Below, in pieces: positions 1-8,440 of a DNA stretch of 64,000 nt. A program made the position numbers and the translations under genes. Below the pieces are notes generated by a model that made no database searches, had not been told where the DNA came from, and worked only from the letters and a program-made list of their open reading frames with translations. The number at the start of each line of letters is the position of its first letter. The stretch's first letter is position 1. The stretch spans positions 62,001 through 126,000 of the forward strand of contig CAZRCZ010000003.1 in the NCBI GenBank assembly GCA_964598765.1. The letters run 5' to 3'. Origin of the DNA: CAZRCZ01 sp964598765 (GTDB lineage: Bacteria > Sumerlaeota > Sumerlaeia > MVZB01 > JAJFLK01).

Positions 1-1268
1 TTTCCGTCCCCCGCGACCGGCGAACTGAAGTAATCCCCCTGTCCGGAAACACGCCCCTGTTTGGAGGGTTGACCCGTTTTGGCGTCGAGGGAAGAAAAAA
101 TCCCGCCGTTCTTCACCATGAACAAATTACCCCGATAAAAAACGGGAGAAGGGACGTAAGGAATCATGCGGTCGTAAGTCCAGAGGACGTGAGAGGCGGT
201 GATGTCTCCCTCCCCGCCCGGTTTGACGGCGAGCGCGAGATTGCGCGCTCCGGCGAAAATCTCGCGCATGGAATTATATTCCGCCTCGTTGATGTGGCCG
301 TCCTTATTTCGGTCAAATTGGGAAAACCGCGACCTCACCTGCGGATCGGCCGGCTCATTGGGTTCAAGCGTTCCGTTTTGATTCTTGTCCCCCTTGGCGA
401 GCGCCTCGGCGAAGGGAGCAATCTCGGCGTGATCGGAGCGGTCCCCGCCCGGCGCCCAGATGGCGAGATACAGAATCCCGTCGCTCCCCACGACGGGTGT
501 CGTGTTCGCAATCCGCGAAATCCCGCGAACGGTCCAGACTTCCTTCCCCGTCGCGAACTCGTAGCCGTTCATCCGCAAGGTCCCCGCGACGACAATTTGT
601 TTTTTGCCGCCGGAATCCCAAATCACCGGCGTCGAATAGCCGCGCGGAAATTCGACGCGGTCGGATTTCCAAACCGGTTGTCCCGTCCGTTTGTCGAACG
701 CCGCGAGGAAGGAATCGGTGTCGTGGTCTTCATTGAGCAAAACCCAATCCCCCGCAAGGATCGGCGAACTTCCCGCGCCGTAGCCGTCATTGAACGGTCC
801 CATGCGCCGCGACCAAAGCGGCTTGCCGTCGGTGTCGTAGCAAAAAAGTCCGCTCGATCCGAAAAAGCTGACGACAATTTTCCCGTCGGTCGCGGGGCTG
901 GGTTGCGCGTAGCTTCCGACGCGGTGAATCTCTTCCAGTTTTTCGTGCGGCGCTTCCGTTTCCCAAAGGATCGCGCCGTCCTTGGCGTTGATCCCCATCG
1001 TCAGCAGGGTTTGTCCGCGAACCGCCGTCACGTAAATCCGGTCGCCGAAAACGACGGGAGAAGAATGACCTGACGGAAGCGCGATTTTCCAGATGACGTT
1101 TTTGTCGGGGGCGAGTTCGGCGGGAAGCGGCGGACCCGTTTCATCCCCGCTACGGACGCCCGACGCGTTGGGTCCGTGAAACTGCGGCCAAGGCTCGGCG
1201 TCAAGCGAGAGCGAATAAAGAAGGAAGATTAAACACAAAGAACGCGAAGGAGGCACAAAGGAACCCAT
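1..1268 (-). CDS. Secreted PQQ-type beta-propeller protein with paired EF-hands (3' end outside window)
   Basis: The reading frame runs from an ATG at 1268 on the minus strand to the window edge without a stop, so the C-terminus is missing. A Sec signal peptide covers about residues 1-24 (hydrophobic core LCLIFLLYSLSL). The mature protein opens with WPQFHGPNASG and continues with blades such as GHSSPVVFGDRIYVT and NAKDGAILWE, typical of PQQ-binding-like/outer-membrane-assembly propellers common in Planctomycetes and Verrucomicrobia. Two calcium-binding EF-hand loops are inserted between blades: DKNQNGTLEPNE at about 294-305 and DRNKDGHINEAE at about 319-330. It lies 11 bp downstream of the stop of the next gene, so the two are probably co-transcribed. 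The ligand is unknown; such proteins often carry no enzymatic activity. Confidence 0.85.
   Translation of the reverse strand, partial: MGSFVPPSRSLCLIFLLYSLSLDAEPWPQFHGPNASGVRSGDETGPPLPAELAPDKNVIWKIALPSGHSSPVVFGDRIYVTAVRGQTLLTMGINAKDGAILWETEAPHEKLEEIHRVGSYAQPSPATDGKIVVSFFGSSGLFCYDTDGKPLWSRRMGPFNDGYGAGSSPILAGDWVLLNEDHDTDSFLAAFDKRTGQPVWKSDRVEFPRGYSTPVIWDSGGKKQIVVAGTLRMNGYEFATGKEVWTVRGISRIANTTPVVGSDGILYLAIWAPGGDRSDHAEIAPFAEALAKGDKNQNGTLEPNEPADPQVRSRFSQFDRNKDGHINEAEYNSMREIFAGARNLALAVKPGGEGDITASHVLWTYDRMIPYVPSPVFYRGNLFMVKNGGIFSSLDAKTGQPSKQGRVSGQGDYFSSPVAGDG
1227..1264 (+). repeat. Dispersed repeat, copy A (inverted relative to copy B at 2084-2118)
   Basis: The plus strand begins GATTAAACACAAAGAAC and continues GCGAAGGAGGCACAAAGG. 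About 28 of 34 aligned positions match the minus strand of 2084-2118. It overlaps the signal-peptide codons of the PQQ propeller gene. Confidence 0.5.
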
Positions 1269-1279
1269 TTCTGTAAAAT

Positions 1280-2107
1280 TTATTGAGATTTCCCAACCTT
1301 TTCCATCCAAGCCTTGCGCCAGTCGGCCGTGCTTGACTTCTCCGGAAGCGATAATCCTGTCGTTTCTCTGAGAGCCTCTTCAATGTCCTCCGCAACGTAG
1401 GCGTCGGATCGGCTCTGCGCTCTGCCAAGTGCATCAATGAGGGGTAGCGTGTCGATTTTGGGATCGCCGATCTTTGCAAGTCTGTGGCCCGCCTGTCCGA
1501 CGGCAAAAAATCGGGCGCGAGGAACGATGGCTCGATAATCCTCAAGTGAGGCTGGTTCCTCCTTCTTTAATGTGGCGAAGCACGCCATCTCCGAAACAGT
1601 TCCTTCCCAACGAAGAATGACATCAACCGGGCGACGCTGGGTCGGTTGAATTGCTTCCCAAGATGAAGTTCCCGCTATAAGCGCGACCGCTAGAATATCA
1701 ACAATGAGGATAGCCCTTCTGAATCGTGGAGGATGAATCTTTCGCCCCTGAAACAACGTCCAAATGCTCCCCCCTAACGCAAATGCGAAAAGTAGAAGCC
1801 CGAGTGCTGGACCACTGAAGGCGAAGTAGGTCAGCCAAACCACGCACACGAGAATTAAGGCCCATGCCAAGCGCGGAACGTAATGTATTCTAATTTTCCA
1901 AGTCGCACTGATTATGGAAAGGGCAAGAAAATAGGCGAGCCCCGACCAACTCCACGTCAAGATCGGCGGATACGTTTGCCATGCGATTGAAGCGGCGCAT
2001 AAACCGCAAGCGGAAGCTGATGAAGCAAAATTAAATTGAGCACCAGCAAGAGCGGCATAGATCCAGAACGAGGAGGAAAAAGAACTCCGTGTCTCCTTTG
2101 TGTTCAT
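1280..2107 (-). CDS. Membrane protein with C-terminal HEAT-like helices, unknown function
   Basis: This is a 275-residue protein if started at the ATG at 2107; a longer frame upstream lacks membrane-protein character. An N-terminal signal or anchor segment and about four hydrophobic helices occupy residues 15-145. About 110 soluble residues follow, of which the last 70 look like HEAT repeats (PLIDALGRA, then DIEEALRETTGLSL with a W-x-x-x-W ending, as in terminal HEAT units). I recognise no enzyme motif. The start codon lies inside a dispersed repeat, so the first residues (MNTKETRSS) are repeat-derived. It precedes the PQQ propeller gene by 11 bp on the same strand. Confidence 0.6.
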   Translation of the reverse strand: MNTKETRSSFSSSFWIYAALAGAQFNFASSASACGLCAASIAWQTYPPILTWSWSGLAYFLALSIISATWKIRIHYVPRLAWALILVCVVWLTYFAFSGPALGLLLFAFALGGSIWTLFQGRKIHPPRFRRAILIVDILAVALIAGTSSWEAIQPTQRRPVDVILRWEGTVSEMACFATLKKEEPASLEDYRAIVPRARFFAVGQAGHRLAKIGDPKIDTLPLIDALGRAQSRSDAYVAEDIEEALRETTGLSLPEKSSTADWRKAWMEKVGKSQ

Positions 2108-2118
2108 CGTGTTTAATC
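2084..2118 (-). repeat. Dispersed repeat, copy B, containing the start of the membrane-protein gene
   Basis: The minus strand reads GATTAAACACGATGAACAC and then AAAGGAGACACGGAG, similar to copy A at 1227-1264 in the opposite orientation. The two copies bracket the 1280-2107 gene. Confidence 0.5.
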
Positions 2119-2226
2119 CCCGGCTTGTATAATCCCCTTGCCTCATCGTCTTCCCGGCGTTAACTTGACCCATCATGACGGGAGACCATTTCGAGGTCAA
2201 GCGACGCGGCGAAAGGAGAATCACTC

Positions 2227-3282
2227 ATGCGCGAGGAACGTGACGAATTGAATCGGCGGAAATTTTTGAAGACGGGAATCGCCGTGGCCGCCGGCGCGGC
2301 GTGGCTTGGAACTGAAACCACCCAAGCGGCGGCTCCCAAGGACAAAAAAATCGTCTCCGATAAGGGAATCCCCATGCGGAAATTCGGCAAAACCGGCCAC
2401 ACCCTGCCGGTGTTGGGGCATGGCGGCTCGGCGATGGTTCAGCAATTCATCCGCGCCTACGGACTGGAATTGACGCCGCTCGAAGAACGGATCGCGATGG
2501 TCCGCCACGGCTACGATTCCGGCATCCGTTATTTCGACACGGCGCGGGTTTATGGCGAAAGCGAATCCATCGTCGGCAAGGCGCTCAAGGACGTGCGCGA
2601 CGAGGTTTATATCTCCTCCAAGTGCGCGGTCTATACTCCGGACCGCGTCCGCCAAAGCGTCGAGACCTCGCTCACGCAACTCGGCACGAGTTACGTGGAC
2701 TGCATGCAGATTCACAGTCCATCCATCGAGCGGGTCGGATTCGACGGCGGCATGAAAATCCACGACGAACTGATGAAACTCCGCGACGAAGGGATGATCC
2801 GCTTCATCGGCGTCACGACGCACATCGTTTTTGAGACGGTCCACAAAATGATCAGCACCGGCGGATTCGATCAGGTTCTTTTGGCTTACGGTTATTTCCG
2901 TCGCGGCATGACGACGATCCTATCCAACCGCAACGTCGAGTGGCGCGAGATGTGTCTGGCCAAGGCGCACGAACTCAACATGGGGGTTGTCGCCATGAAG
3001 GTCATGGGAGCGAATGTCTTCAGCCACAACGCGAAGAATCTTGTCCCGGATTATGAAGCGGCGGCGATGGAAAAGTTGCCGTCGGCGGCGTTGCGCTGGG
3101 TTCTGGCCGATCCGCGCGTCTGCGTCTTGAACGTCGGGATGTCGTTCGCCAGCGACATAGACAAGAACATCGCGGCGCTCAAGGGCGATTTAACGTTGAC
3201 TAACGATGATCGCAGACTGCTCGCCGATTTCGCCGGAAAAGTCTATGACACCGATGAGTTCAAGAAGATGGAAGTGAGTTGA
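2227..3282 (+). CDS. Tat-exported aldo/keto reductase
   Basis: This 351-residue NAD(P)H-dependent oxidoreductase of the aldo/keto reductase superfamily carries a Tat signal (RRKFLKTG, then a short hydrophobic stretch, residues 10-35), so it should be exported folded. The catalytic tetrad is visible: D104 and Y109 in YFDTARVYGES, K132 in VYISSKC, H163 in MQIHSP. The TIM-barrel start (MRKFGKTGHTLPVLGHGG) follows the signal peptide. The C-terminal CxxCxxC ferredoxin motif seen in some relatives is absent. A GGAGAA ribosome site sits 6 nt before the ATG. It is followed after 6 bp by the sulfatase, which suggests an exported pair acting on a carbohydrate or similar substrate. The substrate cannot be read from sequence. 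Confidence 0.85.
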   Translation: MREERDELNRRKFLKTGIAVAAGAAWLGTETTQAAAPKDKKIVSDKGIPMRKFGKTGHTLPVLGHGGSAMVQQFIRAYGLELTPLEERIAMVRHGYDSGIRYFDTARVYGESESIVGKALKDVRDEVYISSKCAVYTPDRVRQSVETSLTQLGTSYVDCMQIHSPSIERVGFDGGMKIHDELMKLRDEGMIRFIGVTTHIVFETVHKMISTGGFDQVLLAYGYFRRGMTTILSNRNVEWREMCLAKAHELNMGVVAMKVMGANVFSHNAKNLVPDYEAAAMEKLPSAALRWVLADPRVCVLNVGMSFASDIDKNIAALKGDLTLTNDDRRLLADFAGKVYDTDEFKKMEVS

Positions 3283-3288
3283 GCGAAA

Positions 3289-4698
3289 TTGAAGTTTGAT
3301 CGAAGGGGATTCCGTCAAGCTTTCGCATTTCTTGGATTGGTTCTGTCCTTCCCCTTATTCGCGGAACCGTTCCCGGTCTCTACCGTCAACGAACCGAGAA
3401 TTCGCCCCAACCTCCTCTTTCTCCTCAGCGACGACCAACGCTGGGACGCGATGGGGTGCACGGGAAATAAAATTATCCAAACTCCCAACCTTGATCGGCT
3501 CGCCAAGGAAGGAACGCTCTTCGTCAATAATTTCTGCGCGACCTCGATCTGCGCGATCAGCCGGGCGAGCATCCTGACCGGTCAATACGCCCGCCGGCAC
3601 AAGATCAACGATTTTCAAACTTCTCTTTCGGATTCGGCTTTCGCCCAAACCTATCCCGCCCTTCTTCGCAAGGCGGGCTATCGGACCGGATTCATCGGTA
3701 AATGGGGCGTCGGTAATGATCTCCCCAAGGACAAATTCGATTACTTCGAGGGATTTCCCGGCCAAGGAACCTACGCGCATGAACTCGGCGGCAAACCGAT
3801 TCACTTGACGCGGTTGCAAACGATTCAGGCAAAGGAATTTTTCAAGGGATGCAGGAAGGATCAACCGTTCTGTCTCTCGATCAGTTTCAAGGCGCCGCAC
3901 GAACAAGACGGAGCGAAGGAGCATTTTTTTCCTTCGGATCCCGCGCAGGAAAAACTCTACGCGGATATAACGATCCCCGCGCCCAAGACCGCCGATCCGA
4001 GATACTACGACGCCATGCCCGAATTCCTCCGCAAGTCCGAAGGGCACACCCGTTGGCTGAAACAATTTTCCACACCGGAGCTATATCAGGAATCGGTCAA
4101 AGGAATTTATCGCCTCGTCAGCGGGGTTGACGAAGCGGTCGGAGAAATTCGCGCCGCGCTTAACGAATCGGGATTCGATTCCAACACTCTCATCATTTTC
4201 ACCTCGGACAACGGCTTTTTTCTCGGCGAGCGAGGTTTGCAGGGAAAATGGCTGATGTATGAGGAATCCATTCGCACGCCGCTCATCATCTTCGATCCGC
4301 GCGCGCCCGAAACGCTCCGGGGAAAACGGCGCGAGGAAATGACGCTCAACATTGATCTGGCTCCGACCATGCTGAATTTCGCGGGGGTCGAAGTTCCCGC
4401 CGTGATGCAAGGCCGGACCCTTGCGCCGCTCTTGGGAAATCAACCGGCGCATTGGCGCAAGGAATGGTTTTACGATCATCTTTTTGAGTTCGGCGGCAAA
4501 ATTCCCAGGAGCGAAGGGGTTCGGACCGAGGAATGGAAATACATTCGTTATATTGAAACCGATCCCCCTTATGAGGAACTTTTCGATCTCAAGAACGATC
4601 CCTTTGAGGAAAACAATCTGGCCCGCGACAAAATTCATGAGCCGTTTCTGAATCAAATGCGCGAAAAATGGAAACCGCTCCGCGCGGAAGCCGAATAA
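3289..4698 (+). CDS. Secreted sulfatase (formylglycine type)
   Basis: This 469-residue arylsulfatase-family hydrolase has a signal peptide at residues 1-25 (cleavage near PLFA-EP) and a probable TTG start. It hydrolyses sulfate esters, probably on polysaccharides. The metal-binding LLSDDQRWDAMG lies at about 45-56. The nucleophile motif ICAISRASILTGQ places the cysteine destined to become formylglycine at C88. The usual Pro/Ala two residues later is Ile, a variant that keeps the essential Arg (R92). TSDNGFFLGERG near 305 supplies the second metal-site Asp/Asn. A DUF4976-like C-terminal part (YIRYIETDPPYEELFDL) is present. An anaerobic or aerobic maturase would be needed; neither is in the window. 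It sits 6 bp after the Tat reductase. Confidence 0.9.
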   Translation: MKFDRRGFRQAFAFLGLVLSFPLFAEPFPVSTVNEPRIRPNLLFLLSDDQRWDAMGCTGNKIIQTPNLDRLAKEGTLFVNNFCATSICAISRASILTGQYARRHKINDFQTSLSDSAFAQTYPALLRKAGYRTGFIGKWGVGNDLPKDKFDYFEGFPGQGTYAHELGGKPIHLTRLQTIQAKEFFKGCRKDQPFCLSISFKAPHEQDGAKEHFFPSDPAQEKLYADITIPAPKTADPRYYDAMPEFLRKSEGHTRWLKQFSTPELYQESVKGIYRLVSGVDEAVGEIRAALNESGFDSNTLIIFTSDNGFFLGERGLQGKWLMYEESIRTPLIIFDPRAPETLRGKRREEMTLNIDLAPTMLNFAGVEVPAVMQGRTLAPLLGNQPAHWRKEWFYDHLFEFGGKIPRSEGVRTEEWKYIRYIETDPPYEELFDLKNDPFEENNLARDKIHEPFLNQMREKWKPLRAEAE

Positions 4699-4803
4699 CC
4701 CCAACGCGAGAAAGGGACAGAATTTACAAAATTGAATGAGCGATGCGCCGTCGCAAGCCGCATCCGTTCTCTTTTGCGGGCAGGCATGATAAGATGAGGG
4801 CGG

Positions 4804-6960
4804 ATGAATCGCATTCTCCTCTCTTCCCTTTTCGCGCTCGCTCTTTTCCTGTTCTCATTTGTGGAAAGTGTCCATTCGCAAGCCGTCGGCGTCCCTTGGG
4901 TCGGCGACATGGGAGCGCAGGAATCCACCGCGCAGATCATGGAACGGGATCGAGTAGAGAAGGAAAGCGGGATACAGAAACCTCTTCTCATCCGCTCTCC
5001 GCACCGCGCGGATCGCCAACATCTTCCCCAAAATCCCGATTCGACCGATGCGGCGCAATTCCCGCCGAGTCGGGAAGCGACACAAACCGAACGTCCGCGA
5101 TCCGCCGCGAACACCGCTGTTGCCGTTCGTTCTCCATCCCCCAAACTTCCTCAAACACAAGGATTGCAATTCACCGGCGCGACGCTGGCCGACACCGGCT
5201 ATTTCCCACCCGACACGATGGGCGTCGTCGGCCCCAGCCAATTTCTAATCGGCATCAACGGTAGGGTCCGCGTCTTCGACAAGACCACGGGCGCGATCGG
5301 TTCGCTCGACGCCGATATGGACGTCTTCTTCAATTCCGTTCGAAACGGATACACCACCAGCGACCCGCGCGTCCGGTATGACCGCTTGAGCGGACGGTGG
5401 TTCGTCACGATCATCAACGTCACCGACGACGCTTCCGGCAATATCCTCGGACCGAATCGCGTGTTGATCGCCGTCAGCAACAACGGCACGATCACCTCCG
5501 GAACCGTCTGGACCTTTTTTTATTTTCAGCAAGAGCAGGTTTCGCCCGCCGGAGATTCGACCTGCTTCTCGGATTATCCGACGCTCGGCATTGACGCCAA
5601 CGCGCTTTACATCGGCGTCAATCAATTTTGCGGCATCGGGACGGCGGGAAACTACGGCGGCGCGGCGGGTTTTGTAATCCGAAAGAGTTCTGTGCTGGGA
5701 GCCGGTCCCATTGTCGTCGCCGCCTTTCGCAATTTGACCGGCACGCCGACGGGAGCGGGGCCATACACGCCGCAGGGCGTTGACAATTTCGATCCCGGCG
5801 CCACGGAGGGTTACTTCATCGGCGTGGATAATGCGAACTACGGATTGCTTCAACTTCGCCGGATTTCCAATCCGGGCGGAACCCCTTCGATCTCCGCGAA
5901 CATCCCGATCACGGTCAACGCGACTTCCGCTCCGGTTTTGGTTCCGCACAAGGGAAGCACGGGAGGGAACAACGGTCGGCTCGATTCCCTCGACGACCGG
6001 CTTTTCGCCGCGCATTTTCGCAATGGACGCCTTTGGACGGCGCAGAATATCGGCGTCAATGCCTCCGGAAGCACTTCGAGCGCCAACCGATGCGGCTCGC
6101 GGTGGTATGAACTCCAAAACCTGAGCGGGACCCCGTCGGTGGTTGAATCGGGAACACTCTACGATCCGACGACGCCGAACAATACCTCCCAGCGCAATTA
6201 TTGGATTCCGACGATCATGGTCTCCGGCCAAGGACACGCCGCTCTCGGTTGCTCGACGGCGGGATCGAACGAATACGCCAACGCCTTCGCCACGGGGCGA
6301 CTCAAGACGGACGCGCTCGGCACGCTGGAAAACACCGGCGTTCCGGCTTCCTCTCCTCCTTACACCTCCAGCTCGACGGCCTACAATCCCCCCGGCGATA
6401 CGGGTTCCTCGACGGGTCGCCGCTGGGGGGATTTTTCCTTCACGAGTCTCGATCCCTGCGACGACATGACGATGTGGACGATTCAGGAATTTTGCAACGC
6501 GGCCAATTCCTACGGCATTCGCGCGGTCAAACTCATCGCGCCTCCTCCTTCGACTCCGGCGAGTTGCGCGCCTCCGTCGGTCATGGCCGGACAGTCTTCC
6601 GTTTCCGTCATGCTGACGGGAACTTCCAGCGGCGGCTCCGGATTTTATGATCCGGGCCCCGCTTTCGGTTGTCGTCTGGCCGCGATCGTCAGCGGAGGAG
6701 ACGTCGTCGTCAACGGAATCACGTTCGCCGATTCGACGCACCTCACGCTCAATCTTTCCACCGTCGGGTCGGCTCCCGGATTGCGTTCCGTCACCATCGT
6801 CAATCCGGACGGTCAGCAGAGAACGAGCGCGGCTGGAATCTTGACGATCTCGCCCGGACCGACGCGAACGGCGACGCCAACCGCGACGCGATCCGCCACG
6901 CGGTCGCCCACTCCGACGCCGACCCCGAACGAGGTCCGCGATTGGGAGTTTTTCGAATGA
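4804..6960 (+). CDS. Large secreted protein with Pro/Thr-rich C-terminal tail
   Basis: This is a 718-residue protein with a signal peptide (residues 1-26, SSLFALALFLFSFVES). Residues about 110-580 are beta-rich with Cys, Gly and Asn/Asp patches (DTMGVVGPSQFLIGINGRV, YDRLSGRWFV, CFSDYPTLGIDANALYIG) and resemble uncharacterised extracellular propeller-like proteins. A segment at about 590-685 reads like an IPT/TIG Ig-like fold (SVTIVNPDGQQ). It ends in a short Thr/Arg/Pro/Ser tract (ATPTATRSATRSPTPTPTP), the same composition as the long stalks of the giant protein at 21483-27296, suggesting a shared surface system. There is no recognised sorting motif after the tail (ends EVRDWEFFE). Function unknown. 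Confidence 0.7.
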   Translation: MNRILLSSLFALALFLFSFVESVHSQAVGVPWVGDMGAQESTAQIMERDRVEKESGIQKPLLIRSPHRADRQHLPQNPDSTDAAQFPPSREATQTERPRSAANTAVAVRSPSPKLPQTQGLQFTGATLADTGYFPPDTMGVVGPSQFLIGINGRVRVFDKTTGAIGSLDADMDVFFNSVRNGYTTSDPRVRYDRLSGRWFVTIINVTDDASGNILGPNRVLIAVSNNGTITSGTVWTFFYFQQEQVSPAGDSTCFSDYPTLGIDANALYIGVNQFCGIGTAGNYGGAAGFVIRKSSVLGAGPIVVAAFRNLTGTPTGAGPYTPQGVDNFDPGATEGYFIGVDNANYGLLQLRRISNPGGTPSISANIPITVNATSAPVLVPHKGSTGGNNGRLDSLDDRLFAAHFRNGRLWTAQNIGVNASGSTSSANRCGSRWYELQNLSGTPSVVESGTLYDPTTPNNTSQRNYWIPTIMVSGQGHAALGCSTAGSNEYANAFATGRLKTDALGTLENTGVPASSPPYTSSSTAYNPPGDTGSSTGRRWGDFSFTSLDPCDDMTMWTIQEFCNAANSYGIRAVKLIAPPPSTPASCAPPSVMAGQSSVSVMLTGTSSGGSGFYDPGPAFGCRLAAIVSGGDVVVNGITFADSTHLTLNLSTVGSAPGLRSVTIVNPDGQQRTSAAGILTISPGPTRTATPTATRSATRSPTPTPTPNEVRDWEFFE

Positions 6961-7607
6961 ACCCCAAAACTTTTTTGGCCTGCGCGCTTCTTCTCTTCGC
7001 CTCTACTCCCGCTTTCCCCAAGGGGGGACTTCATCCGCATCATAGCCGCTGGCCGATCAAAACCTCGATCCGGGACAAATCGCGGTTGGATCATCCCAAG
7101 GAGGTTTCGCTCGACGCATTGTTGAATCTCAAGCCTCCCCCCGACGTCGCCAAAAATGATCCGCGCTATAACGCCAATTACATTCCTCATTTTGAAAACT
7201 TCGCGAAGTTGGACGAGGGGGACATCGTCGTCACGACCGGCTGGCTTCACGTCGCGGCGTTCGAGGAGGACGGCGATTATCATCTGCAAATCAGCCCGAG
7301 CAAGGAGGGTGGAGAGCCATGTCTGATCGTCGAAATTCCCATGCCGGAACCCGAATTTGTCGCCGATGATGATTTGCGCCCCATGTTCCGGAAAGCGCGT
7401 GAATTTGTCCAATCCCGACTTCCCTCCGGCGAACCACGCGAGAAAGAGGCCGCGCGGCTCGATCCGCCCGTTCATGTCCGCGTGACCGGGCAACTCTTCT
7501 ACGACGACGCCCACGTCGAGGACGTCAAACCCCGCGGCAAGCTGGGCATGAAATCCCACACGCTTTGGGAAATTCATCCGGTTACCAAGATCGAATCGGT
7601 CCAATAA
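6957..7607 (+). CDS. Secreted OB-fold-like protein
   Basis: This is a 216-residue protein starting at an ATG that overlaps the upstream stop (ATGA), indicating translational coupling. A signal peptide spans about 1-21 (FLACALLLFASTPAFPKG). The core GDIVVTTGWLHVAAFEEDG, then YHLQISPSKEGGEPCLIVEI, is typical of a small OB-like beta-barrel family found in secreted proteins of Bacteroidetes and PVC bacteria. A second strand set (VHVRVTGQLFYDDAH) and an ending WEIHPVTKIE complete the barrel. No catalytic residues are evident. Coupling suggests it works with the preceding secreted protein. Confidence 0.65.
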   Translation: MNPKTFLACALLLFASTPAFPKGGLHPHHSRWPIKTSIRDKSRLDHPKEVSLDALLNLKPPPDVAKNDPRYNANYIPHFENFAKLDEGDIVVTTGWLHVAAFEEDGDYHLQISPSKEGGEPCLIVEIPMPEPEFVADDDLRPMFRKAREFVQSRLPSGEPREKEAARLDPPVHVRVTGQLFYDDAHVEDVKPRGKLGMKSHTLWEIHPVTKIESVQ

Positions 7608-8440
7608 ATCGGACCGACAAGAACCGGCCTCATGAGCAATCCCGAGCGGTGTTCTCTCATTAACTCCGCGATTGATCGCGGAGAACCGAGAATTCCACTC
7701 CCGGCTCCCAACCCTTTCAACGGTTGGGGGAGCTATCTCTTGGCCTATCCCCCCCGCGATGAATGGCGGGGTCAATGAGAGTAAAAATATCCGTGACGTA
7801 AGCTGGATGCGCCCGTTCAGAAGGCAAATTCCGAAACAAGTTCGTCAAGAATTGCGGAGCCTTTGTAGAGTCGAGATTTCGAGCGTGGCGGCAAGCCGCC
7901 GCGACGAAAGTGGGAGCAAGCTCCCGCGCTCCACATCAACCTTGAAAAGGTTGTTGTCCGCGTCCCGTTTCCCACAATTTGCTGGAAGGATGGACCCCTT
8001 CGGCGTAGATTCGGATTCGGAAGGGAGAGGCGTTACTCTCTCGCGGCTCATCCGCGAAGTCGAATTACTTTTGGAGTAAACGTCCCCAGTGTCCGAACGT
8101 GAAGGGTTAATTAACCCGCATGAATTTCATCCCTACGATAAAGAAGGTCTTGAGAACACCTACGGGTGGTGTATCTATTTCGATGGCGGGCCAATCTGCT
8201 TGAATAACGGAGGGGACATTCATGGCGAGAACCGCTGGTTGCATGACCAAGGATACGGAGTCGTACCCCGGGCCGTCAGGAAGGACTTGGACATACACCC
8301 CCGCCTGATTCTCCCACGGTGGCGGTCCCGGAAGGTTGGATATATTCCAACGAAGAGGTTATCCCATTTTCTTATCACGTGTTCAACCCACGCCAAGAGG
8401 CCAATCTGCAACCATGACGGACTTGGTAAATGGAAAGAGC
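7608..8440. other. 833-bp gap without a convincing gene
   Basis: Frames at 7672-8079 and 8089-8460 (plus) and 8107-8298 (minus) are open but show no recognisable domain, signal or good ribosome site. Base use from about 8100 onward is less GC-rich than upstream DNA. The one clear structure is the paired-hairpin repeat at 7881-7931. The gap probably separates two transcription units and may contain decayed coding sequence. Confidence 0.5.
7881..7931. repeat. REP-like double hairpin
   Basis: An outer GAGCG (7881-7885) pairs with CGCTC (7927-7931). Inside are two hairpins with AA loops: GGCGGC-AA-GCCGCC (7887-7900) and GGGAGC-AA-GCTCCC (7912-7925). Together they could form a three-way junction. 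This layout resembles REP/BIME-type intergenic elements. Confidence 0.6.

Noticed and set aside
69..1073. A 334-codon plus-strand open frame
   Set aside because: It is the antisense shadow of the PQQ propeller gene, whose minus-strand translation has a signal peptide, blade motifs and EF-hands. The plus frame is Arg/Pro-rich without a domain.
5245..6741. Long minus-strand frame opposite the 718-residue secreted protein
   Set aside because: Arg/Gly-rich composition typical of the complement of a GC-rich gene; no start context or domain.
7672..8079. 135-codon plus-strand frame
   Set aside because: It spans the REP-like hairpins and has no ribosome site, domain or signal.
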